This document shows positions 17,131-25,237 of a DNA stretch of 64,000 bases, one piece after another; within the stretch, counting starts at the first letter, position 1, and every line of letters starts with the position of its first letter. Position numbers and translations under genes: made by a program. The stretch is from Streptomyces sp. NRRL WC-3605. Its GTDB lineage: Bacteria > Actinomycetota > Actinomycetes > Streptomycetales > Streptomycetaceae. The notes under the pieces were generated by a model. That model saw only the letters and a program-made list of their open reading frames with translations. It did not search any database and had not been told where the DNA came from. Location: contig NZ_LLZN01000062.1 of NCBI RefSeq assembly GCF_001509795.1, positions 44,607-108,606 of the forward strand, in the 5' to 3' direction.

Positions 17131-18984
17131 TCAGTGGCCTCGGTACGACAGCCCGTGGCCGACCGGGAACAGCACCTGGGCCGGGTCGTCCGCGCGCTGC
17201 ACCGGCACGGGCAGCCTGCCGCGCGGGGCCACCCGCCCGGCGATCACCCGGGCCGCGGCCCGCAGTTCGACGTCCGTCCACGAGTAGGCCGCCAGGAAGG
17301 CCTTCACGCCGGGCAGATGGGCCACGTCGTAGGGGTTGCGGACGGCGACCGCGACCACCGGCTTCCCGGTGGCGAGCAACTGTTCGACGAGTGTCTTCTG
17401 AGTACTGGACGCCGTGACGTTGTACGTGCCGACCACCACCGCGTCCGCCTCGCGGGCCGCCTCCACCGCCCGCGCGACGGTCGCCGCGGACGGCGCCGTG
17501 CCGGTCGACAGGGCGGTCGCCGTGAAGCCCAGCTCGGTCAGGGCCGCCGCGAGCACACCGGTCGGCGGGCCCGTCGTCCCGGACGGGGAGGCCGGGTCGG
17601 CGCCGACGACCAGCACCTTGCGGTGGGACCGGCGCGACAGCGGCAGCAGCGACCCCTCGTTGACCAGCAGGGTCGTGGTGCGCTCGGCGATGCGGTCGGC
17701 GGCTTTGAGATGGGCCGGCGTGCCGACGTTGCGGTCCACACCCGCCTGGCTGACGTACGGGTCGTCGAACAGTCCGAGCTTCGCCTTCAGGCGCAGGATG
17801 CGCAGGATCGATTCGTCGAGCCGGGCCTCGGTCAGCTCGCCGTCCTGCACGGCCTTCAGGACCGCGTTCCACGCCACGTCCAGGTTCGGCGGGTTCAGCA
17901 GCTGGTCCACGCCCGCCTTGAGCGCGAGCACCGGGACCCGGTCGTCGCCGTACTTGGTGCGCACGCCCTCCATGCCCAGCGAGTCCGTCACCACCAGTCC
18001 GTCGTAGCCGAGTTCCTCGCGCAGGATGCCGGTGAGGATCGGGTGGGAGAGGGTGGCCGGGTCGCCGGAGTCGTCGAGGGCCGGGACCATGAGGTGCGCG
18101 GTCATGATCGAGTCGATGCCGGCGCGGACGGCGGCCCGGAACGGCGGCGCGTCCAGCCTCTCCCACTCCTCCCGGCTGTGCGTGATGACCGGGAAGCCGG
18201 TGTGGCTGTCGACGGCGGTGTCGCCGTGGCCGGGGAAGTGCTTGGCGGTCGACGCGACCTGACGCGCGTGCTGGTACCCGGCCACCTCGGCGGCGACCAG
18301 GCCGGCCACCGCGTCCGGCTCGGAGCCGAAGGAGCGCACGCCGATGACCGGGTTCGCCGGGTTGACGTTGACGTCGGCGACGGGCGAGTAGTTCTGCCGG
18401 ATGCCCAGCGCCCGCAGCTCCGCACCGGCGAGCCGGCCGAGGGTGCGGGCGTCGGAGCGGGAACCGCCGGCGCCGACGGCCATGGCGCCGGGGAAGAGCG
18501 TGGCCGGCTCCCCGACCCGGCACACGATGCCGTGCTCCTGGTCGGTGGAGATGAGCACGGGCAGACCGCGCGGCTGGGCGAGCGACGCCTTCTGGATGCC
18601 GTTCGACAGACCGGCGATCTGGTGCGGGTCGCGGGTGTTGTGCGCCCAGGTGAAGTAGATGATGCCGCCGACCCGGTACTTCGCGAGCAGTTCGGCGGCC
18701 GTGCGCACGCCGATCTCCTGGAGGTTGGCGTCGATGTCCGCCTGGTCCGGGTCGGTGGCGGAGTGGCCGTAGACCCGCATGACGAAGAGCTGCCCGACCT
18801 TCTCGGGCAGCGTCATCCGGTCGATGAGGGCGCGCAACCGCCTGTCGTCGTGCGGGGCGGCGTGCGCGGTGCCGCCGAGGGCCAGGGCGCCGGTGATCCC
18901 GGCGGTGGCCGCCAGGACCAGGCGTCTCGACGGCGATGCGGTGCTTCCCATGCTGGTGTCGCTTCCCGTGCTGGTGTCGGGCAC
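17131..18984 (-). CDS. Secreted glycoside hydrolase family 3 beta-N-acetylhexosaminidase
   Basis: 617 aa from the GTG at 18984 (GGAAGGAG 5 nt upstream). Twin-arginine-like signal (SRRLVLAATAGITGALALGG). The GH3 TIM barrel follows: ISTDQEHG, KHFPGHGDTAVDSH (about 248-261), whose histidine-bearing form is typical of NagZ-type hexosaminidases, and the nucleophile Asp334 in VVTDSLGM. A C-terminal alpha/beta sandwich (VLVVGADPA) completes the fold. It releases N-acetylglucosamine from chitin or peptidoglycan fragments. The promoter carries two GGAANNTTCC sites, so repression relieved by an amino-sugar ligand is likely. Apparent longer reading frames through this gene are artefacts. Confidence 0.9.
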   Translation of the reverse strand: MPDTSTGSDTSMGSTASPSRRLVLAATAGITGALALGGTAHAAPHDDRRLRALIDRMTLPEKVGQLFVMRVYGHSATDPDQADIDANLQEIGVRTAAELLAKYRVGGIIYFTWAHNTRDPHQIAGLSNGIQKASLAQPRGLPVLISTDQEHGIVCRVGEPATLFPGAMAVGAGGSRSDARTLGRLAGAELRALGIRQNYSPVADVNVNPANPVIGVRSFGSEPDAVAGLVAAEVAGYQHARQVASTAKHFPGHGDTAVDSHTGFPVITHSREEWERLDAPPFRAAVRAGIDSIMTAHLMVPALDDSGDPATLSHPILTGILREELGYDGLVVTDSLGMEGVRTKYGDDRVPVLALKAGVDQLLNPPNLDVAWNAVLKAVQDGELTEARLDESILRILRLKAKLGLFDDPYVSQAGVDRNVGTPAHLKAADRIAERTTTLLVNEGSLLPLSRRSHRKVLVVGADPASPSGTTGPPTGVLAAALTELGFTATALSTGTAPSAATVARAVEAAREADAVVVGTYNVTASSTQKTLVEQLLATGKPVVAVAVRNPYDVAHLPGVKAFLAAYSWTDVELRAAARVIAGRVAPRGRLPVPVQRADDPAQVLFPVGHGLSYRGH

Positions 18985-19014
18985 GTGCGCTCCTTCCGGA
19001 GGTGGCGCTGTGAA

Positions 19015-19024
19015 GGAAACTTCC
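19015..19024. promoter_or_regulatory. Operator-like palindrome GGAAACTTCC
   Basis: GGAA-N2-TTCC, 29 bp centre to centre from the copy at 19044. Positioned just downstream of the GH3 transcription start. Resembles boxes bound by ROK-family sugar repressors such as CsnR (memory, uncertain). Confidence 0.45.
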
Positions 19025-19033
19025 AAGGAGTCA

Positions 19034-19062
19034 CCAATATCCAGGAAGTTTCTGCCAGTCAA
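19034..19062 (-). promoter_or_regulatory. Promoter of the GH3 gene
   Basis: On the minus strand: -35 TTGACT (19062-19057), 17-nt spacer, -10 TATTGG (19039-19034). One operator-like palindrome lies inside the spacer, a second just after the expected start point. Confidence 0.55.
19044..19053. promoter_or_regulatory. Operator-like palindrome GGAAGTTTCT
   Basis: One mismatch from an inverted copy of GGAAACTTCC; sits between the -35 and -10 of the GH3 promoter, a classical repressor position. Confidence 0.45.
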
Positions 19063-19328
19063 GGGAATGGACCGTAATCGAAGAGGGGCCGCCATCGGCG
19101 CAGTTGGAGGGGGGCGCGCCGATGACGGCGTGCTGCCGGCCGCGGCACGGCTGGAGAGGGTGGTCGGCGATCGCAGCCAGCAGCGAGGCCGACACCGCGC
19201 CACGGTGACTCTTCCGGCAGCCTGCCCTTTGGACGAGGGGCGAAGGGGCTGGGTTCCCGGGAACGGGCACCGTCCGCGAAGTCGGGACGCCGGTGGCGGG
19301 TGGGGCGGACGAGCCGTCCAGGAGCCGG

Positions 19329-20561
19329 TCAGTCCTCGGACGGGACGCCGTCCCGCAGCTCCGGCGTGCTCGCCCCGACGTACGTCACCGCCAGCACGCA
19401 CAGCACGCCGCCGAGGACGAGGGCGGTCGCCCCGGACGTCCAGCCGGCGACCAGTCCGCCGCGCATGTTGCCGAGGTGCGGGCCGCCCTGGCCGACGATC
19501 TGCTCGGCCGCCGTGACCCGGCCCAGCAAGGCGTCCGGGGTCCGGGTCTGCACGATCGTGACACGGGAGACCACGGACAGGGAGTCGGCGCCGCCCGCCA
19601 CCGCCAGCAGCCCGAGCCCCGTCCACGGGTCGCCCACCAGGCCGAACAGGGCCAGCGCCACACCCCAGGTGCCGGCCCCGCACAGCATCACGAGGCCGGG
19701 ACGGCCCAGCCGGGTGACCGGACCCGACAGCGCCGTCGCCGTGACACCGCCGACCGCCACGGCCGACATGAACAGGCCGAGCGTGCGGGGATCGCCGCCG
19801 AAGCGCTCCGCGTTGACGAGCGGGAAGAGGCTGACCGGCATCGCCAGCACAGTGGCCGCCAGGTCGGTGATCAGCGCGCCGCGCACCACGCGGTGCCCGG
19901 CCAGGAAGCGCAGGCCGTCCAGGACGCCGTGCACCCCCGCCCGCGACGGCTCGCCCTCGGGCGGCAGCGCGGGCAGCCCGAAGGCGCCGTAGAAGGCGAA
20001 CACGAAGGTCAGGGCGTCGATCAGATAGCAGGCGCCGACGCCGAACCAGCCGAGGAACAGGCCGCCCACCGCCGGGCCCAGCAGCATCATCGACTGGCCG
20101 GAGACCTGGTTGAGGGCCAGCCCGGCCGCCACCTGCTCCTTCGGCAGCAGCCGCGGCACGAACACCCCCGCCGCCGGGCCGCCGATCGCCCCGAAGCAGG
20201 AACCGGCGGCCACGAGCACGAGGACCCCGATCACCGGGACGTGCCCGGTGAAGCCCTGCACCGCCAGCAGCAGCGCGCAGACCGCCTGGCCGACGGTGGC
20301 CGTCAGATAGATGCGGCGCCGGTCGCCCCGGTCCACCCACGATCCGGCGAGCAGCCCCACGACGACCATGGGCACCACCTGCGCGAGACCGACCGCGCCG
20401 CTCCAGACGGCGCTGTGCGTCATGTCCCAGACCTGGTAGAGCACGGTCACCATGGTCATGAAGCCGCCGAGCATGGACACCGTCCGCCCGATCAGCAGCC
20501 GCCGGAAGACGGGGGAACCGCGCAGGGGCCCCACGTCGATCAGGGCACGCGTGAGGCTCAT
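19329..20561 (-). CDS. MFS transporter (multidrug-type)
   Basis: 410 aa, about 12 hydrophobic helices. The N-terminus (GSPVFRRLLIGRTVSMLGGF, then MTMVTVLYQVWDMTHSAVWS) and the loop between helices 2 and 3 (GLLAGSWVDRGDRRRIYL) match the MFS_3/enterobactin exporter EntS-like drug-efflux group. Encoded from the ATG at 20561; a TATAAC-like -10 lies about 50 bp upstream on the minus strand. No adjacent regulator. Substrate cannot be predicted. Confidence 0.88.
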   Translation of the reverse strand: MSLTRALIDVGPLRGSPVFRRLLIGRTVSMLGGFMTMVTVLYQVWDMTHSAVWSGAVGLAQVVPMVVVGLLAGSWVDRGDRRRIYLTATVGQAVCALLLAVQGFTGHVPVIGVLVLVAAGSCFGAIGGPAAGVFVPRLLPKEQVAAGLALNQVSGQSMMLLGPAVGGLFLGWFGVGACYLIDALTFVFAFYGAFGLPALPPEGEPSRAGVHGVLDGLRFLAGHRVVRGALITDLAATVLAMPVSLFPLVNAERFGGDPRTLGLFMSAVAVGGVTATALSGPVTRLGRPGLVMLCGAGTWGVALALFGLVGDPWTGLGLLAVAGGADSLSVVSRVTIVQTRTPDALLGRVTAAEQIVGQGGPHLGNMRGGLVAGWTSGATALVLGGVLCVLAVTYVGASTPELRDGVPSED

Positions 20562-20683
20562 GACGGCAGGGCGGGGCGGGGGGCGGGGTCAGGCACGAGG
20601 GGGTACGTTATAGCGCCCCTCGAAGCCCGGCCACCGAATTAAGGCAGGCACCCGTCCGGCATCGAGGCAGGCACCCCTCCCGC

Positions 20684-21484
20684 CTACGCGGACTCGTTCA
20701 GCAGCCGGGACAGATGGTCGCGGCCCCGGTCGAGCAGGCCCTCCAGCGGGGCGGCGTCCTCGTGCCACCGCTTCTCGTACTCCCAGCACAGCCAGCCGTC
20801 CCAGCCGTGCCGGGACAGCACCTCGACGCACTCGGCGAGCGGCAGCACCCCGGCGCCGAGCGGCAGCGGAGCCGTGTCGTCGGCGCTCGCGATGTCCTTG
20901 ACCTGGACGTACCCCAGGTGGGGGGCGAGCGCCGCGTAGCTCTCCGCGGGCTGCTCACCGGCCAGCCAGGTGTGCATGACGTCCCACAGCGCGCCCACGT
21001 TGCGGTGCCCGACCAGGCCCAGCACCCGCATCGCGTCGGCGGCCGCCCGGTGCGAGTCGTGGGTCTCCAGCAGGACGCGCACCCCGCTGTCCGCGGCGTA
21101 CTCCGCCGCCGTGCCGAGCCGCCGCGCGGCGATCGCGTCCGTGGCCTCGGAGGTCTGCTCCGGGTCGGCGCCGGGGAAGATCCGTACGTAGGGCGCGCCG
21201 ATGTCGTGGGCGAGGTCGACGAGCGTGCGCACCTCCTCGATGACCGGCCCGTCGTCCCCGGGTGCCGCGATCCGCGTGTACCCGGCGACGGCCAGCGGCT
21301 CCACGCCGGCCGCCTTGAACTCGGCGGCCACATCGGCCCGTTCACCGGGCCCGAGGCCCGGATGCACCGGCTCCTCGGGGTGGGCGCGCAGCTCCACGCC
21401 GTGGTAGCCGTGCGCGGTCGCGAGCCGCAGCACGTCGGGGAGGGGGAGACCGGGGACGCCGAGGGTGGAGAACGCCAGCTTCAT
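20684..21484 (-). CDS. Sugar phosphate isomerase/epimerase (xylose isomerase-like TIM barrel)
   Basis: 266 aa from the ATG at 21484 (GAGG 3 nt before; an upstream in-frame codon at 21520 has no site). Typical AP-endonuclease-2/xylose isomerase-like barrel: KLAFSTLGVPGLPLPDVLRL, GYHGVELRAHPEEPVHPGLG, PYVRIFPG, VLLETHDSH, NVGALWDVMHTW, YVQVKDI, WDGWLCWEYEKRW. Conserved acidic and histidine residues for a divalent metal (Glu in LLETH, Asp in LWDVMH, His in MHT, Glu in CWEYE) are present. It reads the same way as the LacI gene 76 bp upstream and likely belongs with the coupled sugar operon to its right. Substrate unknown. Confidence 0.85.
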   Translation of the reverse strand: MKLAFSTLGVPGLPLPDVLRLATAHGYHGVELRAHPEEPVHPGLGPGERADVAAEFKAAGVEPLAVAGYTRIAAPGDDGPVIEEVRTLVDLAHDIGAPYVRIFPGADPEQTSEATDAIAARRLGTAAEYAADSGVRVLLETHDSHRAAADAMRVLGLVGHRNVGALWDVMHTWLAGEQPAESYAALAPHLGYVQVKDIASADDTAPLPLGAGVLPLAECVEVLSRHGWDGWLCWEYEKRWHEDAAPLEGLLDRGRDHLSRLLNESA

Positions 21485-21560
21485 GTACCTCACCTTGCCA
21501 GGGAAACGAGGTCCACACATCCGGCCGCGGACGCGCCGCGCCGGGGCGCGGCGTACCGCC

Positions 21561-22607
21561 TCAGCCTCGCGGCATCCCGGAGGACCCCCGCACCATCAGT
21601 TCCCCGCGGACCGTCGCCAGGTCGCCCGGCGGCGGCTCCTCGCGGCCCATCGCGATACGGCCCGCGCGGGCGCCCGCGTCGGAGAGCGGGAGGCGGACCG
21701 TCGTGAGGGAGGGCGCCGCGTCGATGCCGAACGGCAGGTCGTCGAAGCCGGCCACCGAGACGTCGTCCGGGATGCGCAGGCCGGAGTCCCGCAGGGCCGC
21801 GCAGGCGCCCAGCGCGACGGAGTCGTTCGCGGCGACCACGGCCGTCAGGGACGTGTCGCGGCGCAGCAGTTCCAGCGTCGCCTCGTAGCCGGACTGCCGG
21901 TCGTAGCGGCCGTGCACGATCAGGCGGTCGTCCACCGGTATGCCGTGCGCCTCCAGCGCGGCCCGGTGGCCCTCCAGCCGGTGCCGGGTGGTCGTGCGCT
22001 CCAGCGGTCCCGCGATGTACCCGAGCCGCCGGTGCCCGAGCCCGATCAGATGCTCGGTCAGCTCGCGGGCGCCGCCGCGGTTGTCGAAGGCCAGCGCGAT
22101 CGCGCCGGTGTCCGGAGCGGGCGGCCGCCCGCACAGCACCACCCGGGTGCCGGCGTCCGACAGCTTGCGCAGCTTCGCCGCGACGGCCTCCGCGTGCGGC
22201 GCGCTCTCCACGGCACCGCCGGTCAGCACCACCGCGGCCGCCCGCTGCCGCTGGAGCAGGGTGAGATAGGTCAGTTCGCGCTCCGGCGACCCGCCCGTGT
22301 TGCAGACGACCGCGAGCCGCTCGCCGCCCGCCCGGCCGCCGGGGCCGCCGATCTCCGACTGGATCGCGCTCGCCATGATCCCGAAGAACGGGTCGGCGAT
22401 GTCGTGGACGAGGATGCCGACCAGATCGGAGGTGGCGGCGGCCAGCGAGCTGGCGGGGCCGTTCAGCACGTAGTCCAGCTCGTCCACCGCGCGCAGCACC
22501 CGCTCGCGGGTGGAGGCGGCGACGGGATAGTTGCCGTTCAGTACGCGCGACACCGTCGCGGGCGAGACCTGGGCGCGGGCCGCCACGTCCGCCAGGGTCA
22601 CCGTCAT
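21561..22607 (-). CDS. LacI family transcriptional regulator
   Basis: 348 aa from the ATG at 22607, preceded by GGAGGACGACGAG. N-terminal LacI helix-turn-helix and hinge (TLADVAARAQVSPATVSRVL, then NGNYPVAASTRERVLRAV), followed by a periplasmic-binding-like effector domain ending in the subdomain GIDAAPSLTTVRLPL. It is divergent from the oxidoreductase/DUF993/isomerase operon, whose promoter region contains an AAGCGCTT LacI-type half-palindrome. It therefore most likely represses that operon until a sugar-like inducer arrives. Family very secure; inducer unknown. Confidence 0.92.
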   Translation of the reverse strand: MTVTLADVAARAQVSPATVSRVLNGNYPVAASTRERVLRAVDELDYVLNGPASSLAAATSDLVGILVHDIADPFFGIMASAIQSEIGGPGGRAGGERLAVVCNTGGSPERELTYLTLLQRQRAAAVVLTGGAVESAPHAEAVAAKLRKLSDAGTRVVLCGRPPAPDTGAIALAFDNRGGARELTEHLIGLGHRRLGYIAGPLERTTTRHRLEGHRAALEAHGIPVDDRLIVHGRYDRQSGYEATLELLRRDTSLTAVVAANDSVALGACAALRDSGLRIPDDVSVAGFDDLPFGIDAAPSLTTVRLPLSDAGARAGRIAMGREEPPPGDLATVRGELMVRGSSGMPRG

Positions 22608-22741
22608 CTCGTCGTCCTCCGGTCGCGCATGTCGTGGAACCCCCCGTGGGCCGCCCGTGCTCCGGGCCGCCCCCTCGTAGACAGGCCGATCGCGGCCGCG
22701 GTTCCGTGTATGTCGAGCAGACCCTAAGGCCAACCACCCCG

Positions 22742-22763
22742 GTTGTTCGTCCCCTCGAACAAC
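22742..22763. promoter_or_regulatory. Inverted repeat GTTGTTCG-N6-CGAACAAC
   Basis: A perfect 8-bp inverted repeat between the divergent LacI gene and the oxidoreductase operon; possibly an autoregulatory operator or hairpin. Confidence 0.35.
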
Positions 22764-22821
22764 TCAACCCCGTCACGGTCTTGTCTCCACCGCTGCCCGC
22801 GGGCTAGCTTCACCGTGCAGA

Positions 22822-22829
22822 AAGCGCTT
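22822..22829. promoter_or_regulatory. LacI-type operator core AAGCGCTT
   Basis: Central palindrome in the context GCAGAAAGCGCTTGCTGTG, about 97 bp before the oxidoreductase start and between it and the LacI gene. LacI-family sites commonly have a central CG palindrome of this type. Confidence 0.55.
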
Positions 22830-22925
22830 GCTGTGACGCTCCGCGCAGGAACACGTACGCGGTGCGCGCACCCGCGCGACGGACGCGCAGGAACGCCGCG
22901 CACGGCACCTCTCGAAGGGAACGAC

Positions 22926-24083
22926 GTGACACGCAGGACGGTGCGTATCGCCATGAACGGTGTGACCGGGCGCATGGGCCACCGCCAGCACCTGGTCCGC
23001 TCGATCCTGGCCCTCCGCGGACAGGGCGGCCTCGACCTGGGCGACGGCACCGTGCTGTGGCCGGAACCGGTCCTGGTCGGCCGCCGCGAGCACGCCCTGA
23101 AGGCCCTCGCCGAGCAGCACGGACTGGACCCGGCGCACGTCTCCACCGACCTCGACGCGGTCCTAGCCGACCCGACCGTCGACATCTACTTCGACGCCCA
23201 GGTGACCTCCGCCCGCGAGGAGGCCCTGCGCAAGGCGATCACCGCGGGCAAGCACGTCTACACCGAGAAGCCGACGGCCACCGGGCCGGCGGGCGCCCTG
23301 GAACTCGCCCGGCTCGCGACCGCGGCCGGCGTCCGGCACGGCGTCGTCCAGGACAAGCTCTTCCTGCCGGGCCTGCGCAAGCTCAAGCGCCTCATCGACG
23401 GCGGCTTCCTCGGCCGGATCCTGTCCGTGCGCGGCGAGTTCGGCTACTGGGTCTTCGAGGGCGACTGGCAGGAGGCCCAGCGCCCGTCCTGGAACTACCG
23501 CGCCGAGGACGGCGGCGGCATCGTCGTCGACATGTTCCCGCACTGGGAGTACGTGCTGCACGAGCTGTTCGGCCGGGTCACGAGCGTCCAGGCCCTCGCC
23601 ACCACCCACGTCCCGCAGCGCTGGGACGAGAACGGCAAGCCGTACGACGCCACCGCCGACGACGCTGCCTACGGCATCTTCGAACTCGAGGGCGGCGTCG
23701 TCGCCCAGATCAACTCCAGCTGGACCGTGCGCGTCAACCGGGACGAACTCGTCGAGTTCCAGGTCGACGGCACCGAGGGCTCGGCCGTCGCCGGACTGCG
23801 CCGCTGCCGCGTCCAGCACCGCGGCACCACCCCGAGGCCGGTCTGGAACCCGGACGTCCCGGCCGCGTACTCCTTCCGCGACCAGTGGCAGGAGGTCCCC
23901 GACAACGAGGAGTTCGACAACGGCTTCAAGGCCCAGTGGGAGCTGTTCCTCAAGCACGTCTACGCCGACGCCCCCTACCACTGGGACCTGCTGGCCGGAG
24001 CCCGCGGCGTCCAGCTCGCCGAACTGGCCCTGAGGTCCTCCGCCGAGGGCCGCCGCCTCGACGTACCGGAGATCACCCTGTGA
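22926..24083 (+). CDS. Gfo/Idh/MocA family oxidoreductase
   Basis: 385 aa from the GTG at 22926 (AAGGGA 5 nt upstream). The N-terminal Rossmann fold is unusual at its start (RIAMNGVTGRMGHRQHLVRS), and the catalytic Glu-Lys-Pro motif is present as GKHVYTEKPTA. The C-terminal dimerisation sheet includes FGYWVFEGDWQEAQRPSWNY and VVDMFPHWEYVL. Such enzymes oxidise or reduce sugars and cyclitols with NAD(P)+. It is the first gene of a translationally coupled set with a DUF993 aldolase-like protein and a TIM-barrel isomerase, under a divergent LacI repressor. Substrate unknown. Confidence 0.88.
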   Translation: MTRRTVRIAMNGVTGRMGHRQHLVRSILALRGQGGLDLGDGTVLWPEPVLVGRREHALKALAEQHGLDPAHVSTDLDAVLADPTVDIYFDAQVTSAREEALRKAITAGKHVYTEKPTATGPAGALELARLATAAGVRHGVVQDKLFLPGLRKLKRLIDGGFLGRILSVRGEFGYWVFEGDWQEAQRPSWNYRAEDGGGIVVDMFPHWEYVLHELFGRVTSVQALATTHVPQRWDENGKPYDATADDAAYGIFELEGGVVAQINSSWTVRVNRDELVEFQVDGTEGSAVAGLRRCRVQHRGTTPRPVWNPDVPAAYSFRDQWQEVPDNEEFDNGFKAQWELFLKHVYADAPYHWDLLAGARGVQLAELALRSSAEGRRLDVPEITL

Positions 24084-25237
24084 CCCTCCACCTGCCCGGC
24101 GCGCGCGGTGCCCTGCGCGCCTACCAGCCCCGCACCGAGCCCCTCGCCCTCGCCCCGGGCGCCCCCTTCGCCTCCCGTACGGTCCTCGCCGCCGCCCACG
24201 TCGTCGCCGACCCGTACGCCGACACCACCCCCGACTCCCCGGCCGCCGTCGACTGGGACGCCACCCTCGCCTTCCGCCGGCACCTGTGGTCCCACGGGCT
24301 CGGCGTCGCCGAGGCCATGGACACCGCCCAGCGCGGGATGGGCCTGGACTGGGCGGGCGCGGCCGAACTGATCCGCCGCAGCGCCGCCGAGGCCCGGGCG
24401 GCCGGCGGCCGTATCGCCTGCGGGGTGGGCACCGATCAGCTCACCGGCGGCCCGAAGGCCCTCCCCGAGGTCCGCGCCGCGTACGAGGAGCAGCTCGCGC
24501 TGGTCGAGGAGTCCGGCGCCCAGGCGATCCTGATGGCCTCCCGCGCCCTCGCCGCCACCGCCCGCGGCCCCGAGGACTACTTCACGGTCTACGGCCACCT
24601 GCTCCGCCAGGCCGCCGACCCGGTGATCCTGCACTGGCTGGGCCCCATGTTCGACCCCGCCCTCGACGGTTACTGGGGCTCGGCGGACCTCGACGCCGCC
24701 ACCGACACCTTCCTCCAGGTGATCGCCGCCCACCCCGACAAGGTCGACGGCATCAAGGTCTCCCTCCTGGACGCCCGGCGCGAGGTCGAGCTGCGCCGCC
24801 GCCTCCCGAAGGGCGTGCGCTGCTACACCGGCGACGACTTCCACTACCCCGAGCTGATCGCGGGCGACGACCACGGCTTCAGCCACGCCCTGCTCGGCGT
24901 CTTCGACCCGCTCGGACCGCTCGCCGCGCAGGCGGTCCGCGTCCTCGACACCGGCGACCGGGACGGCTTCCGCGCCCTCCTCGACCCGACCGTCGAGCTG
25001 GCCCGCCACCTCTTCCAGGCACCCACCCGCTTCTACAAGACCGGTGTGGTGTTCCTGGCGTGGCTGGCCGGCCACCAGTCCCACTTCACGATGGTCGGCG
25101 GCCTGCAGTCCGCGCGCTCCCTGCCCCATCTCGCCCGCGCCTACGAACTCGCCGACCGCCTCGGCCTGTTCCCCGACCCGAAGCGGGCCGAGGACCGGAT
25201 GAGGACCCTGCTGTCCCTGTACGGAGTGACCCCGTGA
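24080..25237 (+). CDS. DUF993 / dihydrodipicolinate synthase-like family protein
   Basis: 385 aa, starting GTG in a 4-bp overlap with the oxidoreductase stop. I recognise it as the DUF993 family, related to the DapA-like class I aldolase barrel. DapA-like features include ILMASRALAATARGPEDYFTVY, PVILHWLGPMFDPAL and, importantly, VDGIKVSLLDARREVELRRR, where the Lys in GIKVS is in the position of the Schiff-base lysine (inferred). Thus a retro-aldol cleavage or dehydration of a sugar-derived acid is plausible, but no function has been assigned as far as I know. Coupled to an isomerase by another 4-bp overlap. Confidence 0.8.
   Translation: MTLHLPGARGALRAYQPRTEPLALAPGAPFASRTVLAAAHVVADPYADTTPDSPAAVDWDATLAFRRHLWSHGLGVAEAMDTAQRGMGLDWAGAAELIRRSAAEARAAGGRIACGVGTDQLTGGPKALPEVRAAYEEQLALVEESGAQAILMASRALAATARGPEDYFTVYGHLLRQAADPVILHWLGPMFDPALDGYWGSADLDAATDTFLQVIAAHPDKVDGIKVSLLDARREVELRRRLPKGVRCYTGDDFHYPELIAGDDHGFSHALLGVFDPLGPLAAQAVRVLDTGDRDGFRALLDPTVELARHLFQAPTRFYKTGVVFLAWLAGHQSHFTMVGGLQSARSLPHLARAYELADRLGLFPDPKRAEDRMRTLLSLYGVTP

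Larger units (their letters stand above)
18985..19328. other. Intergenic region: GH3 promoter plus noncoding DNA
   Basis: The left third contains the GH3 promoter and its two palindromes. From about 19080 to 19328 I see no gene with a convincing start or family match, and no strong terminator. Confidence 0.5.

Noticed and set aside
19031..19270. 79-codon minus-strand ORF in the GH3-MFS gap
   Set aside because: It covers the GH3 promoter and has no ribosome binding site or family.
17131..20340. An apparent 1069-aa protein combining MFS-shadow and GH3
   Set aside because: Its N-terminal part is an off-frame reading of the MFS gene and intergenic DNA. The GTG at 18984 has a good ribosome binding site followed by a signal peptide.
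22862..25237. A 791-aa frame upstream-extended from the DUF993 gene
   Set aside because: The first ~400 codons are Arg/Pro/Ala shadow of the oxidoreductase; the GTG at 24080 overlaps the previous stop in the usual coupled way.
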